This document shows, piece by piece, positions 34,693 through 43,109 of a stretch of DNA of 64,000 nt; the first letter of the stretch is position 1, and each line of letters opens with the position of its first letter. Under the pieces are notes generated by a model that worked only from the letters and a program-made list of their open reading frames with translations, did not search any database and was not told where the DNA came from. The position numbers were made by a program, and so were the translations under genes. Source of the DNA: Nitrospira_D sp035465795. Lineage in GTDB: Bacteria; Nitrospirota; Nitrospiria; Nitrospirales; Nitrospiraceae. The stretch is from the NCBI RefSeq assembly GCF_049546785.1, contig NZ_JBMWAN010000004.1, forward strand, positions 517,426 through 581,425. Direction: 5' to 3'.

Positions 34693-34949
34693 ACAACCAG
34701 GTCACGCCGGATGAAATCAGACAGACAGTCCTTCGCCTCCTTGGCGAGATCGCGCCGGAGGCGGATCTGACGGCCTTGAAGCCCGGCGTCAGCTTCCGTG
34801 ATCAGCTGGATATTGACTCGATGGACTTTCTCAATTTTGTGATCATGATCCACAAAACCTTCGGCGTGGAGATCCCGGAAGCCGACTATCCGAAATACGG
34901 CACGCTCAATGGCTGCGTGGAGCAGTTATCAGGGAAGCGAGTGAGATGA
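34689..34949 (+). CDS. Acyl carrier protein
   Basis: 86 residues, acidic, three-helix pattern. LDIDSMDFLNFVIMIHKTFG contains Ser44 as the 4'-phosphopantetheine site (DSM instead of the common DSL). The ATG overlaps the E2 stop (ATGA, 34689-34692), so it is translated with the pyruvate dehydrogenase genes. It is a dedicated carrier rather than the housekeeping AcpP, because no fatty-acid synthesis genes are near. A role in octanoyl/lipoyl supply or in accepting acetyl groups can be imagined, but the sequence does not decide. Confidence 0.9.
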   Translation: MNNQVTPDEIRQTVLRLLGEIAPEADLTALKPGVSFRDQLDIDSMDFLNFVIMIHKTFGVEIPEADYPKYGTLNGCVEQLSGKRVR

Positions 34950-35086
34950 CTCTCTCCGCCTTTACCACCGATCAACCGATTCTCAAGGTCCTCATCGGGA
35001 CCGATCGGGATCGGCCTGTCATGGTTTCCAAGTCGGATGTGCTGTCGTCTATCAGAAGCATGGCGCGGATCAACACAGTCGGCTAG
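34946..35086 (+). CDS. 46-residue protein overlapping the acyl carrier gene
   Basis: It starts ATGA-overlapped with the ACP stop (34946-34949) and ends TAG at 35084-35086. Composition is protein-like (MTLSAFTTDQPILKVLIGTD, then RDRPVMVSKSDVLSSIRSMARINTVG) and reminiscent of the beginning of a CBS domain or regulatory protein, but too short for one. It could be a small component of the complex or a decayed gene end. Position between two genes of the same operon (9 bases to the next) argues that it is translated. Confidence 0.45.
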   Translation: MTLSAFTTDQPILKVLIGTDRDRPVMVSKSDVLSSIRSMARINTVG

Positions 35087-35095
35087 CGAGATATT

Positions 35096-36250
35096 GTGCT
35101 CTCTCCACCTCAAGGCATATGGGGGATCGCCCGTACCATCGGCATCTGCCTTGTCCTGCTCGTCCCGGGGAGCGGGACAAGGGTCCAAGCCGGCGAGCCG
35201 GTTCCGGACCTCGAAGTCTTTGTTCGCGCCGGCTGTCCCCACTGCGAAGCGGCAAAGATCTTTCTCGATGAACTTCGCCATGAGCGCCCTTCGCTTCAGG
35301 TCGCCATCCATGACGTGGCTGAGAATCCGGTCGCGCGGCAGCGGCTTGCGACACTGGCTATTGAACGGGGGATCACCGGCATCGGCGTCCCCACCTTCCT
35401 CATCGCCTCGGAACTCATCGTGGGCTTTCGCTCATCCGACACGACCGGAGCAGAGATTCGCGCCAGGCTCGACCGGCAAGCCCAAGGCGCCTCACGGCCT
35501 CAAGCCGTTGAAAGTATCCGGACAGGCTGGTTCGGCGAGCTTCGCGTCAGGGACCTGGGCCTTCCGCTGTTCACCATCGTCATCGGACTCCTGGACGGGG
35601 TCAATCCCTGCGCCATGTGGGTGCTGCTCTTCCTCCTGTCGTTGCTCGTCAACCTCCAAGACCGGCGGAGGATGGCGCTCATCGCCGGGACGTTCGTCCT
35701 TGTCAGCGGCCTGGTGTATTTTGCCTTCATGGCGGCCTGGCTGAATACCTTTCTCCTGATTGGCCTCTCACGCACCCTCCAAATCGGTCTCGGGAGCATC
35801 GCCCTCTTCGTAGGAGCGGTCAACGTGAAGGATTTCTTTGCGCTGCATCATGGCCTCTCGCTGAGAATTCCCGAATCCGCCAAGCCGAGACTGTACGCCC
35901 GTGTCCGAAGCATCCTCCAAGCAGAGCATCTCGCCGGCGCGCTCGCAGGTATCGTGATCCTGGCGGGATTCGTGAACCTCATCGAACTGCTGTGTACTGC
36001 CGGGTTCCCGGCCCTCTATACGCAGATTCTGACCCTTCGGCAGATGCCCATGTGGGAATATTATGGGTACCTCGGCCTATACAACCTGGCCTATATCTTC
36101 GACGACACCCTCATGGTCATTCTCGCGGTCGTCACGCTGAGCCGGAGGAAATTACAAGAACGCGCAGGCCGCTGGCTGAAGCTGACCAGCGGCCTGGTGA
36201 TGGCCGGCTTAGGCGCGATCTTGCTTCTTGAACCCAAGTGGCTTATGTGA
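35096..36250 (+). CDS. Thioredoxin-like/CcdA-type membrane thiol transporter fusion
   Basis: 384 residues from a GTG. There is an N-terminal signal/anchor (about 8-32), then a thioredoxin- or glutaredoxin-like domain with C47-PH-C50 in VFVRAGCPHCEAAKIFLDEL and a cis-Pro in GVPTFLI. From about residue 155 come six or more membrane spans of the CcdA/DsbD beta type with GLLDGVNPCAMWVLLFLL and NLIELLCTAGFPALY, each carrying one of the two conserved Cys. Such proteins move reducing equivalents from cytosolic thioredoxin to the periplasm, here perhaps straight to their own thioredoxin domain. Substrates may be cytochrome c apoproteins. It follows the ACP and small gene closely, an unexpected neighbour for pyruvate dehydrogenase. 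Confidence 0.85.
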   Translation: MLSPPQGIWGIARTIGICLVLLVPGSGTRVQAGEPVPDLEVFVRAGCPHCEAAKIFLDELRHERPSLQVAIHDVAENPVARQRLATLAIERGITGIGVPTFLIASELIVGFRSSDTTGAEIRARLDRQAQGASRPQAVESIRTGWFGELRVRDLGLPLFTIVIGLLDGVNPCAMWVLLFLLSLLVNLQDRRRMALIAGTFVLVSGLVYFAFMAAWLNTFLLIGLSRTLQIGLGSIALFVGAVNVKDFFALHHGLSLRIPESAKPRLYARVRSILQAEHLAGALAGIVILAGFVNLIELLCTAGFPALYTQILTLRQMPMWEYYGYLGLYNLAYIFDDTLMVILAVVTLSRRKLQERAGRWLKLTSGLVMAGLGAILLLEPKWLM

Positions 36251-36398
36251 TGGTAAGCATGCGCCCTCTCGTGTCTTCACAGAGCCGTCCGGGTATCCAT
36301 ATGATCCACGGTGAGTTCGTATCCTTGAGCCTCCTGTTCCATAAGGATTTGTGCGGCCCGGGTCTGTTACCTTGCCGCTCTCCCGTCAGGAGCGCCCC

Positions 36399-37535
36399 AT
36401 GACAACTCCGGCGAATTCTCCTCCCCCTACAGGGTTTCACGTGGACCGGGGAACCTGTTTCGTGCTGTTTGCCTATGACATTGCCCGCTCCGTCGACCTG
36501 AATAGAGCCGAACGCCGAATCACGGCCATCACGGAACGGAGCCGACTCAAACACAAACGGCGGGCCCCGGCCTATTTCGACTATACGCCGGCGCCGCTGC
36601 GTATTACGGCCGACATCGAACCGGTCGCCATTGGCCAGCACCGGACCGGGCCCGTCGTCGATATGCTGCTCTACGACTTCGGCGCCGTGTGCGTGTCCTA
36701 CAGTCTTCCACTCCAAGGCCCATTCAGCTCGCTGGGCACGCTGAGCCAGGACCTCTATGAGAATGAGGCGCTCCTGAGCGATTCCCGCCGCCGGATCGAG
36801 GAACTCCTGACCGGACTCGGAGATGCCGCGGAGCGCCCTCATATCGCCGACTTCGTGGAAGACTATGTGATCGTGCACATTGAACAGGCCACCCCCTCCC
36901 TCGCTCCGGACACGCTGCTGACCGGGTTCGCCCAGCCTCTCGCGCAACTCCTCCGGTCGGAAACCCTGGAACTGGCAGAACAGGAAGTCCACGACTCCGT
37001 CAGCCAGCGGATCTCGTTCGGTTCGGATGATGTCGCGATCATTGATTGGAACGCGACGCTCATCTACGGCCGGAACATGGAGGATGTCGTGGCGGTGATA
37101 GAGTTCGCCAACGTGGAGTTGCTTGAAATGCGGTTTCTCGATCAGCAGCTCGATCTCGCGCTGGATCAAGCCTATCACGCCTCGTCCAAGCGACGCTGGG
37201 ACCTTCCCTGGTTTCCGGGAACGGCGCGCACAGACGTCCGCCGCATCGCTCAACTTCAGGTGGACAGCGCGATTTTATTCGAGCAAGTCACCAACACGCT
37301 CAAACTCTTCGGCGACCAGTATCTGGCCCGCGTGCATCGGCTGATCTCCCAGCGCTTTCACCTGGAATCGTGGGACGCCAGCATCTCCCGCAAGCTCCAC
37401 ACGCTCGACAGCATCTACGGGAAAATGACCGAGAGCGCCGCCTCCTGGCGGATGGAGTTGCTGGAGTGGATCATCATCGTCCTGATCGCCATTTCGATTG
37501 CCGTCTCGTTTCTGCCGGGATTGACCGGCCACTGA
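36399..37535 (+). CDS. RMD1/DUF155-like protein with C-terminal membrane anchor
   Basis: 378 residues; AGGAG precedes the ATG at 36399. The first third shows GTCFVLFAYDIARSVDLNRAE, ITADIEPV and VVDMLLYDFGAVCVSYSLPL. The C-terminal third shows ILFEQVTNTLKLFGDQYLARVHRLISQRFHLESWDASISRKLHTLDSIYGKM, then a single membrane span (EWIIIVLIAISIAVSFLP). This is the layout of the RMD1/SIF2 (DUF155) family, best known from mitochondrial proteins involved in translation and respiratory function. The bacterial role is unknown. It sits between the thiol transporter gene and the GNAT/acyl-CoA synthetase gene on the same strand. Confidence 0.78.
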   Translation: MTTPANSPPPTGFHVDRGTCFVLFAYDIARSVDLNRAERRITAITERSRLKHKRRAPAYFDYTPAPLRITADIEPVAIGQHRTGPVVDMLLYDFGAVCVSYSLPLQGPFSSLGTLSQDLYENEALLSDSRRRIEELLTGLGDAAERPHIADFVEDYVIVHIEQATPSLAPDTLLTGFAQPLAQLLRSETLELAEQEVHDSVSQRISFGSDDVAIIDWNATLIYGRNMEDVVAVIEFANVELLEMRFLDQQLDLALDQAYHASSKRRWDLPWFPGTARTDVRRIAQLQVDSAILFEQVTNTLKLFGDQYLARVHRLISQRFHLESWDASISRKLHTLDSIYGKMTESAASWRMELLEWIIIVLIAISIAVSFLPGLTGH

Positions 37536-37822
37536 GGAATAACATTGGCTCATGCGGTTCATATGGGACATCCGACAGCATTTCAACCGGCGCACTCACT
37601 GACGGCATTGGTTCGCCTGCGATCCGCCGGCGGCGCGTCACGCCAGCCCTCACGCATCCGGCACCGTCTCCTCGAATCGCTGCAGGGAGGAGGCGTTACC
37701 GGATCGATCATTCCGCCCCTCCCCCACCCGACCGGGATCCCCATGCCGCTCCCGCTTGTCCTTGGGGTTATCGGCGACTGTGCCGCGATAGTGAATGCGG
37801 CCGATCGAGGGGGTGGCCGGAT

Positions 37823-40552
37823 ATGAAGCAGATCCACCCGTTGTTCCAACCGCCTCCGGCCTCCGGAAGTCCGGAATCGGGACCGGTCATCCTGCGCGAC
37901 GGCACGACCGCGGCTATCCGCCCCACCCATGCGGAGGACCGGGCGATGATGCAAGCCTTCATCAACCGGTTGTCCCCCGCATCCAGGCGCCATCGGTTCT
38001 TTTCTGAAACCGGTCCCCCTGCGGACACCATGGCGTCGCTCTGCGATTCCTCGAACCCCGCCAAGCAACTCACCGTCGCGGTCACGAGGACCATCGCCGG
38101 ACAGCCGCGCATCATCGCCGCCGGTTCCTATTGGGCGCGGACCGCCGACGAGGCCGAGGTGGCCATGGCAGTCGCCGACGACTTTCATGGGAAAGGCCTG
38201 GGAACAATCCTGCTCGAACGGCTGGCGATGCTGGCCATACACCGGGGCTTCACCAGACTGTGGGCGGTCACCCATACGGACAATGTGGCCATGCGGGAAG
38301 TCTTCCGTGAATCCGGGTACCCGATCCACGAATCCTATGAAGGCGGCGACATGCAAGTCCAGCTTTCGCTGCACCCGAGCGAACACACGGCGACCCGCCT
38401 GGAGTTGCGCGAGCGTATCGCCACGACCGCCTCCCTCCGCCCGTTCTTCTATCCCCGCTCCGTGGCGGTGATCGGAGCGTCCCGCGATCCCAAGAGCATC
38501 GGGTACCGGATCGTGGAAGCCCTCGCCGTCAACCGATTTACCGGCCTCATCTATCCGGTGAACCCCAAGGCGGCGACCATAGCCGGCTTGACCGCCTTCT
38601 CCTCCGTCGCCGCGATCCCCGACGTCGTCGATCTGGCGGTGATCGTCGTGCCCCGTGATTCGGTCCTGCCCGTCCTCACCGATTGTGCCGGCAAAGGCAT
38701 CAGCTCCGTGATCGTGATCTCCTCCGGCTTTGCCGAATCAGGCCCTGACGGAAAGCAGGCCCAGGACCGTCTGCTGGAGGCGGTCCGTCAACAGGGCATG
38801 CGCATGATCGGGCCGAACTGCTTCGGGCTGCTGAATGCCGATCCGGCCATCCGTCTCAACGCCACCTTCACGTCGGCCTTTCCTCCCGCCGGCCGCATGG
38901 CCATGGCCTCGCAGAGCGGCGCGCTGGGGCTCGCGATCCTGGCCGCGGCCCATCGGCTGCAACTGGGAGTATCCTCCTTTGTGAGCCTGGGAAATAATGC
39001 CGACGTCTCCACCAACGATCTGCTGCAATATTGGGAGGACGACCCTTCCACCGACCTCATTCTCCTCTACCTGGAGTCCTTCGGGAATCCCCGACGCTTC
39101 GCGAGAATTGCGCGTCGCGTCGCTCGCCGCAAACCGATCGTGGCGATCAAATCCGGCCGGAGCCTTGCCGGACGGCGCGCGGCCAGCTCCCACACCGCCG
39201 CGCTCGCATCGAGCGAGGTGGCCGTGGACACGCTCTTCCAGCAGTCCGGTGTGATCCGCGCAGACACCCTGGATGAGCTCTTCGCCCTGGCCCGTGGGCT
39301 TGCCGAGCAACCCCTGCCGAAGGGACAACGCGTCGGCATCATCACCAATGCCGGCGGCCCCGCCATCCTCTGCACCGACGCCTGCGAAGCGGGCGGGTTG
39401 TCCGTCCCCGAACTGTCCAAGGCGATCACCGAGGCCCTGACGGCTTTCCTGCCTCCCGCCGCCTCGGTGAAAAACCCGGTCGATCTGATCGCCTCCGCCG
39501 CTCCGGACCACTACACGCAAGCGATTACCACCCTCCTCGCCTCCGGGGAAGTCGATGCGTTGATCGTCCTCTACATGTCCGTGACCGTCGGCGACGCAGC
39601 AGGCATTGCGAGCGGGATCTTGCGCGGGATCTCCACCGCCAGACAAGCCGGCGGCATAGACATCCCTATCTACATTTGTTGGATGGCTGAAGGCGACCTC
39701 GAACGAACCTTCCAGGCGGCAGGCGAAACGATCCCCACATTTCCCTTGCCCGAACATCCGGCGGTCGTGCTCGGCAAAGCCCGCCGGTACGACGCATGGC
39801 GCAGCAAGCCGCTCGGCATGATTCCGGATTTCGACGATATGGACTTCGCCACCGCGCGAGCCATCTGCGCCACAACCCTGTCTCACGAAGGGCCCGGTTG
39901 GCTGACCGTCGAAGACACCAGAGCCCTCCTCGCCGCAGCGAAACTCCCCGTGGCGCAGGGCGGAGTCGCAAGAACCGCGGACCGGGCGGTGGCCCTGGCA
40001 CATGAAGCGGGGTTTCCCGTCGCGGTCAAGCTTGCGTCACACCAGATCCTGCACAAAACCGAGATAGGCGGCGTGCATCTGAACCTGGCTGATGAACAGG
40101 CCGTGCGGAATTCGTTCGAAGCGATTCGGGCCAGGCTTGCGCAGGATGACCAACTCGATGCGATGGAAGGAGTGCTCGTGCAGCCGATGCTGTCCGGCGG
40201 CACGGAAGTGATGGTCGGCGTGACGCATGACCCGCTCTTCGGACCTTTGATTGCGTTCGGTCTTGGCGGCATTCACGTGGAAATCCTCGGCGACGTGCGG
40301 TTCAGGATTACGCCGTTGACCGACCGCGATGCGGCGCAGTTGGTGCGAGAGATTAAGGGCTATCGATTGCTGCAAGGCTACCGGGGTCATCCTGCAGCGG
40401 ATGTGGCGGCGATCGAAGAGGTGCTGTTGCGTCTCTCTCGCCTCGTCGAAGAAATTCCGGAGATCAGCGAACTGGATTTGAATCCGATCTTCGCCCTGCC
40501 GCCAGGCCAAGGCTGCCGGATCGTGGATGCGAGGATCCGTGTCGTGAAGTAG
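37823..40552 (+). CDS. GNAT acetyltransferase fused to NDP-forming acyl-CoA synthetase (Pat-like)
   Basis: 909 residues; GGGGGTGG precedes the ATG at 37823. Domain order is GNAT (about 20-190; DGTTAAIRPTHAEDR, VADDFHGKGLGTILLERLAMLA), CoA-binding Rossmann domain (FFYPRSVAVIGASRDPKSIGYR), succinyl-CoA-synthetase-like domains (GPNCFGLLN, MASQSGALG, and SSHTAALASSEV with the His typical of active NDP-forming enzymes), and an ATP-grasp domain (AVKLASHQILHKTEIGGV, VMVGVTHDPLFGPLIAFGLGG). The characterised Pat/PatZ enzymes acetylate AcsA-type synthetases, usually with GNAT at the C-terminus. Here GNAT is N-terminal and the ligase His is kept, so it may be an ADP-forming acetyl-CoA synthetase, an acetyltransferase, or both. 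Confidence 0.9.
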   Translation: MKQIHPLFQPPPASGSPESGPVILRDGTTAAIRPTHAEDRAMMQAFINRLSPASRRHRFFSETGPPADTMASLCDSSNPAKQLTVAVTRTIAGQPRIIAAGSYWARTADEAEVAMAVADDFHGKGLGTILLERLAMLAIHRGFTRLWAVTHTDNVAMREVFRESGYPIHESYEGGDMQVQLSLHPSEHTATRLELRERIATTASLRPFFYPRSVAVIGASRDPKSIGYRIVEALAVNRFTGLIYPVNPKAATIAGLTAFSSVAAIPDVVDLAVIVVPRDSVLPVLTDCAGKGISSVIVISSGFAESGPDGKQAQDRLLEAVRQQGMRMIGPNCFGLLNADPAIRLNATFTSAFPPAGRMAMASQSGALGLAILAAAHRLQLGVSSFVSLGNNADVSTNDLLQYWEDDPSTDLILLYLESFGNPRRFARIARRVARRKPIVAIKSGRSLAGRRAASSHTAALASSEVAVDTLFQQSGVIRADTLDELFALARGLAEQPLPKGQRVGIITNAGGPAILCTDACEAGGLSVPELSKAITEALTAFLPPAASVKNPVDLIASAAPDHYTQAITTLLASGEVDALIVLYMSVTVGDAAGIASGILRGISTARQAGGIDIPIYICWMAEGDLERTFQAAGETIPTFPLPEHPAVVLGKARRYDAWRSKPLGMIPDFDDMDFATARAICATTLSHEGPGWLTVEDTRALLAAAKLPVAQGGVARTADRAVALAHEAGFPVAVKLASHQILHKTEIGGVHLNLADEQAVRNSFEAIRARLAQDDQLDAMEGVLVQPMLSGGTEVMVGVTHDPLFGPLIAFGLGGIHVEILGDVRFRITPLTDRDAAQLVREIKGYRLLQGYRGHPAADVAAIEEVLLRLSRLVEEIPEISELDLNPIFALPPGQGCRIVDARIRVVK

Positions 40553-40565
40553 GCCCAGGCTGAAA

Positions 40566-40588
40566 GCCTCGGGAGCCCCTCCTGAGGC
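40566..40588. terminator. Hairpin after the GNAT/acyl-CoA synthetase gene
   Basis: GCCTCGGGAG, loop CCC, CTCCTGAGGC: ten pairs including one G-T, starting 13 bases after the stop at 40552. No T-run. Probable 3' end of the acetyl-CoA block. Confidence 0.4.
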
Positions 40589-40740
40589 CCTCCTCTCGGC
40601 TACTCAGTGCATTGACATACCACGCCCGGCAACTGCCACAGTGAACGACCAGGAGGCTTTGTGGCCGACTCCAGGAGGAACGCGCGAGCCGACCACAAAG
40701 TGGAGCCTCTCCGGACAAGGCTCATGAGAGAAAGGACTTC

Positions 40741-41397
40741 TTAAAAGTGGTAACTTACGCCGAACGCAAGATGATTCGCGTTGTAGTTTGCCGAGAGGTC
40801 GACCCCACCATTCCCAATCACATCAGAGTGGTTAATATTGGCGTAGTTGTACTTCCATTCTCCGAAGAGAGCTACGTGGTCCGACACCCGAAACCTCAGC
40901 CCCAGTTGCGTATTCAGGCCGACATCCGTCCCTGAGCTCGAACCGGATGGGCCAGAAAGATGCGAGAAGAACACGCCTAAGCCCACTCCCGCGTAAGGCT
41001 CGAACTTCCCCATTTGCAACCTGACAAGGACGTTGATGGGAGCCCAGGTCAGAACCCTGAAGTCTTGGCCTGGCAGAATGAGACCATTTCCAAAGTCTTT
41101 CTGTTTAACACTAGGATTAGAGTTGAACACTTCCGTTTCCACGCCAAGCCACTTGATTGATTCAAAGTAATAGCCCAACTTGGCCCCGTACATCACTGAG
41201 TCGTTTAACTGTAAGTCATCAATGCCTCCGGTTGCCCCTCCTGCAGTAAGTTCAATACCGCTCAGGCTTTTCGGCAGCGTCGCACCCACCTGACCTGCGA
41301 TATACATTTCTGCCCGGGCCTGAGGAGCAGATACCGCCAGACACAACACCCCCGCTACGACAGCACATAGCCCAAGTCCGTAATTCATTCGCCTCAT
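40741..41397 (-). CDS. Outer-membrane beta-barrel protein
   Basis: 218 residues from the ATG at 41397 (AAAGGGG eight bases upstream). A signal peptide (about 1-28, ending APQARA-E) is followed by YIAGQVGATLPKSLSGIEL, alternating hydrophobic/polar beta strands with Gly turns (YGAKLGYYFES, FEPYAGVGLGVFFSHL, LGLRFRVSDHVALFGEWKYNYANI) and a terminal aromatic FGVSYHF, the barrel-assembly signal. It matches the 8-stranded OmpA/OmpW-like small barrels. Ligand unknown. Base composition is less GC-rich than in its neighbours, and the following 470 bases are AT-richer, hinting at a different origin. Confidence 0.9.
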   Translation of the reverse strand: MRRMNYGLGLCAVVAGVLCLAVSAPQARAEMYIAGQVGATLPKSLSGIELTAGGATGGIDDLQLNDSVMYGAKLGYYFESIKWLGVETEVFNSNPSVKQKDFGNGLILPGQDFRVLTWAPINVLVRLQMGKFEPYAGVGLGVFFSHLSGPSGSSSGTDVGLNTQLGLRFRVSDHVALFGEWKYNYANINHSDVIGNGGVDLSANYNANHLAFGVSYHF

Positions 41398-41869
41398 ACA
41401 AGACACCCCTTTCTCCGGCTTCCATGCCGGCCAAACAATAATTACCCCATGAATTGATAAGAACCGCTCACTCGGAGAGACTTAAGTGCAACTACTAGAC
41501 CTACTCTCTTCCTTTCCGCGCAACGCCATATTTCATTCAGAATTCCACAATAAATGATGCAACCTAGAATCCAAGGGAACAACAAAGGCTGGCTGGAGGG
41601 GGCAATTATCTACACACCGCCGCTATTCGTTGCTGCACTTCGCAACAACACACAATGCATCCTTTAGCTTTCTAACTGTCAGAGGGTATCGACTTGAGAC
41701 CTCTGGGCACCTCAGCAAGAATCAAAACCAGTCCACTGCAGTATCAATTCTGATTCCATTGGCCCCGGCGCAAGCTGGCCATCTTGACTCATACAGTAAG
41801 TCAGGGAAGACCTTGTCAACTATGAGAGGAATGGCAGGAGTCAGCCTCCCTGATTCCAACCTCCGGCAT
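41398..41869. other. AT-richer intergenic region
   Basis: About 470 bases with clearly lower GC than the window average (for example 41435-41560). No gene, RNA or repeat recognised. TAATTATTG on the minus strand near 41440 could be part of the promoter of the outer-membrane protein gene. Confidence 0.45.
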
Positions 41870-42124
41870 TCAGTACCGCAGACTCATCGTCAGATCGAGG
41901 TTCTCCTCCTTGTACGGAAAGCTGGCGGCGGACAATGAGGGTGCACCGATGAGCCCTTGGGCGTCATTGGAAAACCCGTAGCCTTCCGTCGGGATTCCCG
42001 GCAAATGGGTATCGAGTTTGCCGTTCATGTTCTCATCATGAATGACGGCCATCGCATAGGTTCCCGGCGGGATGTCTTCAAAGTCGCACCGCGCCTGCGC
42101 CTGCCGGATTTTCATGACCATCAC
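41870..42124 (-). pseudogene. DUF2141 gene fragment, 5' end missing
   Basis: Only the last 80 or so residues of a DUF2141 protein remain: CDFEDIPPGTYAMAVIHDENMNGKLDT, GIPTEGYGFSNDAQGLIGAPS and a final LDLTMSLRY strand. Full-length members have a signal peptide and about 55 more residues before this point. The frame is open for about 55 bases further upstream to an in-frame TAG, but there is no homologous sequence there and no ribosome site or signal peptide, and the neighbouring cytochrome gene ends at 42185. A deletion of the 5' part is the simplest explanation. A short translated product from the GTG/ATG at 42124-42121 cannot be excluded. Confidence 0.65.
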
Positions 42125-42184
42125 ATTTGTGGCCCAACGCAGAAACTGTGGATTGAGGCTAAGGAAGAAATTGGGCTATATGAG

Positions 42185-42571
42185 TCACCGTAGCGTCTTC
42201 AGCCAGGCCTGGATGTCGGCCATCTGCTGCTCGGTGACGGTCCCCTTCAAAGGCGGCATCACATGTCGCCCTTCGTAGACGACCTTCCAGAAGGCCGGCT
42301 CGTTCGACAGCACGGGGTTGCCGGCCAATCGCGGACCGATGCCACCGACTGCTTGCGGGCCGTGGCAGACGATGCAGCTCGCGTTGTAGAGCCCCTCGCC
42401 CCGCGTGCTGTCCCCCGCGGGATACTTCGCCGCATTCCCGGATGAACTATTCCTGTCCGCCCTCTGCGTGCCGCCGTCTTTCGCTTGAGCGAGACTGTCG
42501 TTCACATTGATGGCAGAGCCCAGGACGAATGCGGAGAGGGCAACGCAGGCCAACAACTTGTTCATCGGCAT
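42185..42571 (-). CDS. Periplasmic monohaem cytochrome c (class I)
   Basis: 128 residues; AAAGGAGGAG lies ten bases before the ATG at 42571. Signal peptide about 1-28 (LLACVALSAFVLGSA ... LAQA), a polar Ser/Asn-rich linker, then haem motif C66-IV-C69-H70 in GLYNASCIVCHGPQAVGGIGPRLAGNP and axial Met in GRHVMPPLKGTVTEQQMADIQAWLKTL. It resembles the small cytochromes that serve oxidases or dehydrogenases. It is 38 bases after the next cytochrome gene on the same strand, so they are co-transcribed and may act in series. Confidence 0.94.
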   Translation of the reverse strand: MPMNKLLACVALSAFVLGSAINVNDSLAQAKDGGTQRADRNSSSGNAAKYPAGDSTRGEGLYNASCIVCHGPQAVGGIGPRLAGNPVLSNEPAFWKVVYEGRHVMPPLKGTVTEQQMADIQAWLKTLR

Positions 42572-42609
42572 AGATTGTTTTCTCCTCCTTTTGTCCCGGA
42601 AGCTCCGCG

Positions 42610-43083
42610 TCATTTGCGCTTCGCGGAGCCTTCCTTCCGGAGCACCTCCAGATAGGCCAGCGTGTCGGTGAGTTCCTGAGCCGTCATCGTCGTGTCCGGA
42701 AACATCCCCGTGCCGGGATGACCTTCACGTATGGCATTGAACCGGGCCTTGTCGGTGGTCAATCGGAGCGTCTTCCGATTCCTGAGGTCCGCTGGCGGAG
42801 GGTTGAGCTGCGCGATGAGCGCAACGGTGTCGGCCTCGAGTTGAGGCGGCTGATCTCGATACCCATCGACGCCATGGCAGTAAGAGCAGGCGCCCTTGCC
42901 GTTGAAGACCGCTCGCCCCCGTTCGGGATCGCCCTCCCCCCCCTTCGCCCCCTTGGTCGACGACTGGGAACCGGCCCAGACACTCGCGTCGCTGTTGTAT
43001 GCGAGCTGAATCCCCAACCAGCCCATGAGTAGAACGCCTGCGACTGAACATCTTCCAAGCATCTTGCGAATTGAGCCAATCAT
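42610..43083 (-). CDS. Periplasmic or membrane-anchored monohaem cytochrome c
   Basis: 157 residues; GGGAGGGG stands before the ATG at 43083. The N-terminal hydrophobic segment (CSVAGVLLMGWLGIQLAY) has no clear cleavage site and could be a membrane anchor. Haem motif C66-SY-C69-H70 in GRAVFNGKGACSYCHGVDGY. Axial Met is probably in GTGMFPDTTMTAQELTDTLAYLEVL. Its gene lies 26 bases after the hemerythrin gene and 38 bases before the second cytochrome, making a tight three-gene unit. Confidence 0.93.
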   Translation of the reverse strand: MIGSIRKMLGRCSVAGVLLMGWLGIQLAYNSDASVWAGSQSSTKGAKGGEGDPERGRAVFNGKGACSYCHGVDGYRDQPPQLEADTVALIAQLNPPPADLRNRKTLRLTTDKARFNAIREGHPGTGMFPDTTMTAQELTDTLAYLEVLRKEGSAKRK

Positions 43084-43109
43084 CAGATCACCCCTCCCAT
43101 CGCTCTCCG

